Assembly (NCBI GenBank): GCA_017504735.1
Contig: JAFVQP010000026.1
Span: 1 to 8,553 of the forward strand
DNA: 8,553 bases
Direction of reading: 5' to 3'
DNA from: Clostridia bacterium
GTDB taxonomy: Bacteria > Bacillota_A > Clostridia > Christensenellales > Borkfalkiaceae
Part shown: positions 1-4,890 of the stretch, in pieces
How the letters are laid out: each line of letters opens with the position of its first letter
Numbering within the stretch: position 1 is the first letter of the stretch
The notes under the pieces: model-generated
Database searches by the model: none
What the model saw: only the letters and a program-made list of their open reading frames with translations
What the model was told of the DNA's origin: nothing
Position numbers and translations under genes: made by a program

Positions 1-206
1 GCATCAATCATATCGCCTGTAACTGCATTAAATTTCACACGCCCTTTAACAGGAAAATACACTTTTATCCATTCCTGTAACTCAAAACGAATTTCGATTT
101 TACGGCTTGTTAAAGTGCCGATAAAATCGTTATAATAACGGTTTTGTCCGTCTAACCCGGAATATCCAAAAAGCTGTCCGTAGCCCCATATATTATTAAG
201 TTTCAT
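1..206 (-). CDS. Partial unrecognised protein, N-terminus only (runs off left edge)
   Basis: Only the first 68 codons are present; the frame is open to the left edge. The start is the ATG at 206-204, preceded on the minus strand by GGAGAG about five bases upstream. The N-terminus begins MKLNNIWGYGQLFGYSGLDG and is rich in aromatic residues, with no signal peptide or membrane segment. It continues with alternating charged and hydrophobic residues (EIRFELQEW, KVYFPVKGR), which suggests beta strands. I do not recognise the family. Composition and the strong ribosome binding site make it a convincing gene start. It lies on the far side of the tRNA fragment at 614-658, so it is probably host chromosome rather than element cargo. 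A 34-codon ORF overlaps its start by 11 bases. Confidence 0.75.
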   Translation of the reverse strand, partial: MKLNNIWGYGQLFGYSGLDGQNRYYNDFIGTLTSRKIEIRFELQEWIKVYFPVKGRVKFNAVTGDMID

Positions 207-300
207 ACCTCTCTCCAACATTTTTATTTAAGATTATTAACAACACACGTCTATTTTCTACTAAAATAAGTTGATTTTTAATAGTTTTAATAGTTTTCAT
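196..300 (-). CDS. Possible 34-aa leader peptide overlapping the start of the downstream gene
   Basis: A 34-codon ORF begins at the ATG 300-298. It is preceded on the minus strand by GGAGG with a four-base spacer, and it ends at TAA 198-196, inside the next gene. The peptide begins MKTIKTIKNQLILVENRRVL and has a hydrophobic LLIIL stretch in its second half. The KTI repeat comes from two tandem copies of a 9-bp unit at 280-297. The ribosome binding site is stronger than that of the following gene and a good promoter lies 59 bases upstream, so translation is plausible. The 11-base overlap suggests translational coupling or a leader-peptide control element. It could instead be untranslated leader with a fortuitous ORF. 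Confidence 0.45.
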   Translation of the reverse strand: MKTIKTIKNQLILVENRRVLLIILNKNVGERYET

Positions 301-358
301 AGTTCCTCCAAAATATTTTGGCAAAGACCTTGCAAAAGCTAAAATAATCTCGTTTATC

Positions 359-386
359 ATTATAGCACAAACCTTTCAAAAAGCAA
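359..386 (-). promoter_or_regulatory. Sigma-70/SigA-type promoter for the leftward genes
   Basis: On the minus strand, TTGCTT (386-381) is followed after 16 bases by a perfect TATAAT (364-359). The site is 59 bases upstream of the 34-codon ORF and reads toward it and the partial gene at the left edge. The -10 is consensus and the -35 matches four of six positions. Confidence 0.6.
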
Positions 387-424
387 ACTTATTTACGGAA
401 AAATTTACCCTTTTTTTGTGTGTA

Positions 425-583
425 TTATTTATTGAAATCTATTATAAACCGTGCATCTTCAACCGTTTCATGTAATTTAAAGTAGGCTATGTCACAGAAG
501 ATGGTTGATTTTAGCTGAAATTCATTTTCAGCGACTTGACGAGAAAAATACAAGAAAGACGAGCGTTTTGCGAAGGCGCACAT
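425..583 (-). CDS. Doubtful 52-aa ORF beside the tRNA fragment
   Basis: A minus-strand frame runs from the ATG at 583-581 to the TAA at 427-425. It begins MCAFAKRSSFLYFSRQVAEN, and its second half looks fairly natural (STIFCDIAYF, ETVEDARFIIDF). No ribosome binding site precedes the ATG. The start codon lies inside one arm of the inverted repeat 578-604, immediately 3' of the tRNA fragment. It may be a remnant of a chromosomal gene, or an open frame by chance in the region downstream of the former tRNA gene. No function is proposed. Confidence 0.22.
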   Translation of the reverse strand: MCAFAKRSSFLYFSRQVAENEFQLKSTIFCDIAYFKLHETVEDARFIIDFNK

Positions 584-604
584 TTATCGTTTAGACAAAT
601 GTGC
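578..604. repeat. Perfect 8-bp inverted repeat next to the tRNA fragment
   Basis: GCACATTT (578-585) and AAATGTGC (597-604) are perfect inverted copies separated by 11 bases. The hairpin starts nine bases beyond the CCA end of the tRNA fragment. It lacks a T-run on either strand, so it is not a convincing intrinsic terminator. It could be a weak tRNA terminator, a processing structure or a recombinase arm site. Confidence 0.5.
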
Positions 605-613
605 TAACTTATG

Positions 614-658
614 TGGTTGAGGCGACGGGACTTGAACCCACGACCTTTTGGTCCCTAA
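614..658 (-). other. 3' half of a tRNA-Pro gene: probable integration (att) site
   Basis: On the minus strand, tRNA elements can be read in order. They are anticodon loop TTAGGGA (658-652), anticodon-stem 3' arm CCAAA, variable loop AGGTC (646-642), T arm GTGGG-TTCAAGT-CCCGT (641-625), acceptor 3' arm CGCCTCA (624-618), discriminator A and CCA (616-614). The GGGACCAA..AGGTC core matches bacterial tRNA-Pro. The 5' half is missing: the five bases expected to form the other anticodon-stem strand (ACGTC) do not pair with CCAAA, and no D arm or 5' acceptor strand follows. A 3' fragment from anticodon loop to CCA is the usual att duplicate left by tyrosine-recombinase elements. The intact tRNA should lie at the other end of the element, outside this window to the right. 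Confidence 0.75.
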
Positions 659-1033
659 GACGTATAGGTCGGTTTTTTATGTAATTTTGAGTGATTTTTG
701 GTGATTTTCAGTCCGAAAACGATGCTTTCGTGTACTCTTATTCCCATTGTGTCCACGTAGTCCAAATCTGTAAATGGTCAAACATGTGGTCGTTTCACTT
801 TCACTCGAAAATAAATACAAAAAATTAAAAACGATGCACCCATTTCCTTGTTCACTCTTTTGAAGTTAGTGTAACATGCCTTTCAAATTTAGTCAAGTTT
901 TTTGTTTCACTACGCAAATTTTGCTACGCAGTAAACAAAGAAAAGGTCCGCCAAACAAATTATATTACTCCTTTGTGTAAATATCCCCACGCGATATTTT
1001 TCACCAAATTTTACTTCTTTTTGTTAAATCACC
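659..1033. other. Gene-free stretch just inside the element end
   Basis: No intact gene, ribosome binding site with a credible ORF, or RNA gene was found in these 375 bases. On the minus strand, one frame reads through about 65 codons from an ATG at 840-838 to the TAG ending at 657, interrupted by an in-frame TGA. Its second part includes DYVDTMGIRVHESIVFGLK and could be a coding remnant. AT-rich tracts and short repeats are present, as expected for a recombinase-bound att flank, but I cannot define binding sites. No integrase or excisionase is encoded here. Confidence 0.4.
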
Positions 1034-1204
1034 CTATAAATCAGCAAATATTCTTATCGCCTTTTTAACGTCTTCTTTCATTGTTTGCATAGCAGCATGT
1101 TCTAGATCATACAAATAGATTGTCTTGCCTCTTTTAGTGATTTCTTTCGCCGCTAAAAAACATTGAAAATAATCCCCCTGAATCGTTCTATGCTCCTGTC
1201 GCAC
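1034..1204 (-). pseudogene. Short minus-strand coding remnant, 56 codons
   Basis: An open frame runs from a GTG at 1204-1202 to the TAG at 1036-1034. Its translation looks like real protein: QEHRTIQGDYFQCFLAAKE is followed by TKRGKTIYLYDLEHAAMQTM and a lysine-rich helical end, KEDVKKAIRIFADL. No ribosome binding site precedes the GTG and a TGA closes the frame six codons further upstream. The upstream end also overlaps the 5' region of the divergent sigma-like gene. I read it as the tail of a decayed gene or an unusual small gene. The family is not recognised. Confidence 0.4.
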
Positions 1205-1228
1205 CGCCGAAAGGCAGAATCAAATTTC

Positions 1229-1234
1229 AGGAGG
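1229..1234 (+). promoter_or_regulatory. Ribosome binding site of the broken sigma-like gene
   Basis: AGGAGG lies eight bases before the ATG at 1243. It is a near-perfect Shine-Dalgarno sequence and fixes the start. Its preservation suggests the gene was inactivated recently. No convincing promoter was found between it and 1030. Confidence 0.8.
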
Positions 1235-1242
1235 TAAACTCA

Positions 1243-1816
1243 ATGTTTCAAAACAATCCTTATAACGTGTTATTGGAAACCATCTCTTTCGAGAGCGTTC
1301 AACAAATGGGTGAACTTATCACCTTGAAATGCTTACGCGGTTATTGCACCTATTCCCGTCAAAACTTTGAAAAGCTCTATACGGGTTATGTTAAAGATTT
1401 GAACCGTCGCAACAATCCTACGCATACCTTTTCGGACGCTTACGACCTTGCGCAAACGGCAATTTGTTTTTTATGCGAATTTATAACGGATGTTTATACG
1501 GTGAAAAACGGCAAGGTAATTACGATTAAACACGCAACTTATACACTCGTGAGTCGTCACGTGGATAGAATGCGTAGACATAATAAGCGCGCTTGCGATA
1601 TTGATTACTACGCAGAATCTTTATCGGTAGAAATCGACTATTATGAAAAAAAGATTACACGGAAGTAGATAAAAAAATCGAATTGCTTAACCTAAACCTC
1701 GTGATAGAGTTGTCCTTGATTGCTATATGGCAGGTATGAACTATAATGAAATCGCTGAATTTCTCGATATTCACCGTGTTATCGTTTTTCGTAGAAGACA
1801 GCACGCGCAAGTTTAG
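1243..1816 (+). pseudogene. Sigma-70-like (regions 2 and 4) regulator, inactivated by frameshifts
   Basis: The first frame gives 141 residues ending at TAG 1666-1668. It contains a sigma region-2-like helix (DAYDLAQTAICFLCEFI, residues 65-81). The C-terminal DNA-binding part continues in two other frames. After the run of seven A (1646-1652) the frame starting GAT at 1653 reads DYTEVDKKIELLNL. After CC at 1697-1698 a third frame reads PRDRVVLDCYMAGMNYNEIA followed by EFLDIHRVIVFRRRQHAQV, a typical sigma region 4 helix-turn-helix, stopping at TAG 1814-1816. One extra A and one extra C would restore a single protein of about 190 residues. Such small sigma-like proteins are common control genes near the ends of Firmicutes conjugative elements. 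Two independent indels argue for decay rather than programmed frameshifting; sequencing errors remain possible. Confidence 0.7.
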
Positions 1817-1836
1817 AGAAAGCGTTATTCTTTTAA

Positions 1837-2019
1837 AGAAACGCCTACAGCTTTATATACACGATAAAAGCCGTCTTTGAGAAAACGGAGAAATACTCCC
1901 GTACCGCAGGTAACCCGATTATAATCCACTTTACCTTTCAACCTCATACCGATACGGATTTTATTACGATGACCTTCAGAGAAGAACTTCTTGACGCAGA
2001 ACAAGCAGAAATAGCCTAA
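1837..2019 (+). pseudogene. Plus-strand coding remnant without a start codon
   Basis: A 60-codon open frame follows an in-frame TAA (1834-1836) and ends at TAA 2017-2019. Its translation is protein-like: AVFEKTEKYSRTAGNPIIIH, then FTFQPHTDTDFITMTF, then REELLDAEQAEIA. There is no ATG in the first 45 codons and no ribosome binding site. A neighbouring frame (from 1809) reads KFRESVILLKKRLQLYIHDK, so the join between the sigma-like gene and this segment is scrambled. It may be the remains of a second element gene, or more of the same gene after further frameshifts. The opposite-strand 72-codon frame begins at a TTG inside the terminator hairpin and looks like a shadow. Function unknown. Confidence 0.45.
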
Positions 2020-2030
2020 AGCAAAGCGAA

Positions 2031-2057
2031 AAGCGGAAGGCAAAACGCCTTCCGCTT
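2031..2057 (-). terminator. Intrinsic terminator of the toxin operon (perfect 11-bp stem)
   Basis: AAGCGGAAGGC (2031-2041) and GCCTTCCGCTT (2047-2057) form a perfect 11-bp stem around a five-base loop. On the minus strand the stem is followed by TTCGCTTTGCTTT, moderately T-rich, and no T-run follows on the plus strand. It lies 68 bases beyond the stop of the last operon gene, so it most likely ends that transcript. It also follows the plus-strand remnant that stops at 2019 and may once have worked in both directions. Confidence 0.7.
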
Positions 2058-2125
2058 ATACGCCGACACAATTTCTCCGCTAAGAATAGCAGACATTTGC
2101 GTGGCTTTTTTTGTTTGCAACCGTT

Positions 2126-2722
2126 TTAAATTTTTTCCGTAGAAATATTCCTTAACGGCCCCTCTTTCATTATAGGATCTTTATGGATTTTTATTCCATG
2201 TTCGTCGTATTCATCGATCAATGCTTTAACATAGAACTCGATAAGCTGAGCAATACTATCAAACACGTGGATGGTTTCAAGGGTTGTTCTATCAATCACA
2301 TAAAACTTCTTGCCACTATTACGGTGAAAGCAAAAGCGATAACGCGACCCATAATACCCAAAGCAAATCATATCGTCATCCCATTCTGGATTAAACTTTC
2401 TCACCGCTAAATTCTCGTAAACAAAGTCCAACGTAGCATAACTTGATTTCAAATCCTCTACACTCACGCCAAAAATACGAAAGCTTTGAGTAAACAACAT
2501 AATGCCATTATAGCTTTTGTAAAACCCAAGAAGTTCCACGGGCATTTTACAATGCAATACCCTTTCTACTTTCTCGTAGTGTTCCATAGAAACCGGCTTA
2601 AACAAAACGTTCAAGAAGGTTCTAGGAGAATACATCGCTATGTTTTGCTGCTTGGTATAGTAGGTGTCTTCATCTTTGAATGCGCCCCACTTCTTTTCTA
2701 ATACTGTCTTGAAGTTATACAT
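2126..2722 (-). CDS. SUKH (SMI1/KNR4) family immunity protein, 198 aa
   Basis: This is the probable antidote to the nuclease toxin encoded just upstream. The key motif is at residues 60-74, MPVELLGFYKSYNGI, the hallmark P..L..FY...NG of the SMI1/KNR4 (SUKH) superfamily. It is followed by beta-rich segments (DDDMICFGYYGSRYRFCFHR, KKFYVIDRTTLETIHVF) and a closing helix (SIAQLIEFYVKALI). There is no signal peptide, so it is cytoplasmic. The frame is also open from a GTG at 2731, but that codon overlaps the AAGGAG site. The ATG at 2722-2720, eight bases after AAGGAG, is the proper start. The gene follows the toxin stop by 12 bases, and the ribosome binding site abuts that stop codon. SUKH proteins are established immunity proteins of polymorphic toxin loci, often with nucleases. 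Sampled GC (about 38%) is below that of the surface gene and the toxin trunk. Confidence 0.85.
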   Translation of the reverse strand: MYNFKTVLEKKWGAFKDEDTYYTKQQNIAMYSPRTFLNVLFKPVSMEHYEKVERVLHCKMPVELLGFYKSYNGIMLFTQSFRIFGVSVEDLKSSYATLDFVYENLAVRKFNPEWDDDMICFGYYGSRYRFCFHRNSGKKFYVIDRTTLETIHVFDSIAQLIEFYVKALIDEYDEHGIKIHKDPIMKEGPLRNISTEKI

Positions 2723-2734
2723 TTTTTTCACTCC

Positions 2735-4888
2735 TTATTTGCCAATTCTACGTAAAATTTCTTCTACGGTATCCATAATTTCCGGCCGTTTTGATACTGC
2801 AAACGCACTATCCGTTACATTCTTCCAGTTTCCACCGTGTAAGTACCTAAAATGCGTTTTGTGCGACGTTAATATTCCGTTCATAGGATCGGATATATAT
2901 GATAATGCGTCCGCTTTTGAAATTAAGCCTTTGTTGTACGCTTTTACCACCTCGTTGACGTCTACGGCGTGTGCAAATTCACATTGAATAGAGTCCATTT
3001 GGAAGTTGGGAAAGCGTCCGTTTTGTTGCACGAATTCAATAATTTCTCTATCCGCAGGAATGTCATAATCCAACCCGTAAAATCTCGTACCGTCTTGAAT
3101 ATTTTCAAGTGCAATGTCCTTCATTGCTTTTCCTGCAGCGTTTCTTGCCTGCTGTATTTCCGCATCCGTTAAAGGATCTGAGATGTTGTTTGCGGCTTTT
3201 TGCATAGCCGCGTCCACAGATTCTTCCGCGGCTTCTTTCACAGCTTTGCTTGCATTATATTTTACAGCATCAGGGGCCGCGTCGTCAAGTTTATTTGCTA
3301 TCGCATCGTCAATTGCATCTGCGACAACGGGAAGTTTTTTTACTTTGATTGCGCCGATTGCCTTACTGACGCCCTTCGTTACAAGTTTACACGCACCGCC
3401 GATCGCTACGCCCAAAAGCGTGCCCGTTGCAAAAGAAATGCCTGCGTTAAGAAGACTTCCGCCATCGATCAACGTGAATACTGCATTCGTTGCACCACCG
3501 ATCACCGCATCTGCAATCAACGACGTAGCCGCGCCGCCAAGCGCACCGCCGACAGCCGCAACCGCTAACTTAATCGGATTCAGTTCGTTTAAATGCTTGT
3601 TTTCACCGATAACTTCTACAGCCGCCTCGATGGCCATACCGCTCAGCCCGCCTGCTAAGGGAACAAAGCCTTGAAGGCCAGGAACAACCGTACACACAAT
3701 CGTTGCTGCGACGCAAATCGCTGCGGCGATGCCCATCATCCATTTAACGAAGGAGCTGGGGGGCTCAGGCGGCTGAGGTTCAATCTCGACCGCAACCAAA
3801 CCGTCGGCGGTGATGCGGATTGCCATCATAGGATCCATGCCTTCTGCGATTTCTATAAGCTGCGCCACAGAGTAGCCGCAGAAACTTTCTTCTTGGAGCC
3901 CCAAAAGATAACTTTCAAGCGCCTCTTTACCGACGTTTACCATCGTTTCGACGTCTGTCTTACAAAATCTAACGTCTTGCGTTGCGAGTATGTTATCAAT
4001 CTCCGCTTGCAAAGCTTTGTAATCGATGTCCTCGAAAAGCGAAATACCGTTGACGGGGGTGAAACCAAAGTCCGTTTCCAAGAGCATCTTGTTCTCGTCG
4101 TAGCTGTAAAGACTGCCGAGACTTTGATCGCATATCTTTTCCAAGTGAGCCCTCGAGCTTATTTTCTCTTCCGTATAGGTGAGCTGCTTGTTCTCCACAC
4201 CATATTGCACATACTCGTTGTATACGACCGTGTGCGCCTTATAATCTTCCATGCTGTACGTGTAAAGGAAACCGTAGTCTTCACTCGTTTCGCCTAAGCG
4301 AGTCATCTTCAAGTAGCCTTCCGTTTCGGGAATTTGCTGCTCGCCGAGGAAGGAAATGAAACCAGAGCCGAAGTAGGTCTTTTCGTCATCTTCAAGCACG
4401 TATGCTTCGTCGAAACGAGTGTAGCCGATACCGTAGATTCTCGTCGTTTCATCCGAGAGTGTCACGTACGAAGAGAAAACGTCGTATTCAAGCCCAAGGC
4501 GTTCCGTCACCAATCCATACACAAAGGATTCCGTATCCTCGATATCCTCTACGTATTCCTCATAGGTTTCCTGGATAGGGAGCTTTTCTATAAGCTCCCC
4601 TTCATCCGTTGCCTGTTCGCTTTCGGGTTTTTCCGCATCAACAATTTCCGCTCCGTTTGGAGCCGTTGCTACGGGAATTTCAAAGTCAATCACGGGGTTT
4701 CCGTCTTTGTCTTCCTTATACTGTTTGCTTTTCTGCTTTTCGTCAGCGTGTTGTTCTACAACCGCTTCTGTTGCTTCTTCCGCCATCTTCTCGATGCCGA
4801 AGTCGTTCCTCCCGCAAGACGTGATCGTCATGATAGCAAAGGGCAAAGATAATACTACCGATAAGATTTTGCAAAGGGTTTTCTTCAT
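2735..4888 (-). CDS. Lipoprotein polymorphic toxin with C-terminal HNH-like nuclease domain, 717 aa
   Basis: Predicted surface-anchored toxin. Residues 1-25 form a lipoprotein signal peptide ending in the lipobox ITSC (Cys25). Residues 26-110 are an acidic linker. About 110-370 is an extracellular stalk of unknown family. A proline-rich joint (PQPPEPP) precedes a hydrophobic segment from about residue 382 (WMMGIAAAICVAATIVCTVV). Gly/Ala-rich hydrophobic stretches continue to about 500 (AAVGGALGGAATSLIADAVI), like the pre-toxin region of other Firmicutes toxins. An Ala-rich helical linker leads to the tip, about 600-717. There an HNH-like pattern is visible: H640 in CEFAHAVDV, N670 in DPMNGILTS, H679 in HKTHF, plus H676 and H684. 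The start ATG lies ten bases after AGGAG, which sits inside the end of the preceding gene. The downstream SUKH gene supports the toxin reading. The nuclease call rests on motif pattern only; no named toxin family is recognised. Confidence 0.78.
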   Translation of the reverse strand: MKKTLCKILSVVLSLPFAIMTITSCGRNDFGIEKMAEEATEAVVEQHADEKQKSKQYKEDKDGNPVIDFEIPVATAPNGAEIVDAEKPESEQATDEGELIEKLPIQETYEEYVEDIEDTESFVYGLVTERLGLEYDVFSSYVTLSDETTRIYGIGYTRFDEAYVLEDDEKTYFGSGFISFLGEQQIPETEGYLKMTRLGETSEDYGFLYTYSMEDYKAHTVVYNEYVQYGVENKQLTYTEEKISSRAHLEKICDQSLGSLYSYDENKMLLETDFGFTPVNGISLFEDIDYKALQAEIDNILATQDVRFCKTDVETMVNVGKEALESYLLGLQEESFCGYSVAQLIEIAEGMDPMMAIRITADGLVAVEIEPQPPEPPSSFVKWMMGIAAAICVAATIVCTVVPGLQGFVPLAGGLSGMAIEAAVEVIGENKHLNELNPIKLAVAAVGGALGGAATSLIADAVIGGATNAVFTLIDGGSLLNAGISFATGTLLGVAIGGACKLVTKGVSKAIGAIKVKKLPVVADAIDDAIANKLDDAAPDAVKYNASKAVKEAAEESVDAAMQKAANNISDPLTDAEIQQARNAAGKAMKDIALENIQDGTRFYGLDYDIPADREIIEFVQQNGRFPNFQMDSIQCEFAHAVDVNEVVKAYNKGLISKADALSYISDPMNGILTSHKTHFRYLHGGNWKNVTDSAFAVSKRPEIMDTVEEILRRIGK

Positions 4889-4890
4889 GA

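Noticed and set aside
610..700. A complete tRNA gene
   Set aside because: No D arm, 5' acceptor strand or matching anticodon-stem 5' arm is present beyond the anticodon loop. Class II (leucine) readings of the same bases also fail to give a matching 5' half.
1825..2043. 72-codon minus-strand frame
   Set aside because: It starts at a TTG inside the terminator hairpin, has no ribosome binding site, and the plus strand over the same stretch gives a more natural protein.
2720..2731. GTG start at 2731 for the SUKH gene
   Set aside because: The GTG is immersed in the AAGGAG ribosome binding site; the ATG at 2722 has correct spacing.
3114..4852. Several long plus-strand frames (3114-3674, 3671-4297, 4334-4852) opposite the lipoprotein gene
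   Set aside because: All are antisense shadows of a gene with lipobox, domain order and operon spacing. Their residue composition (Ala/Ser or Arg/Phe rich) mirrors the complementary codons.
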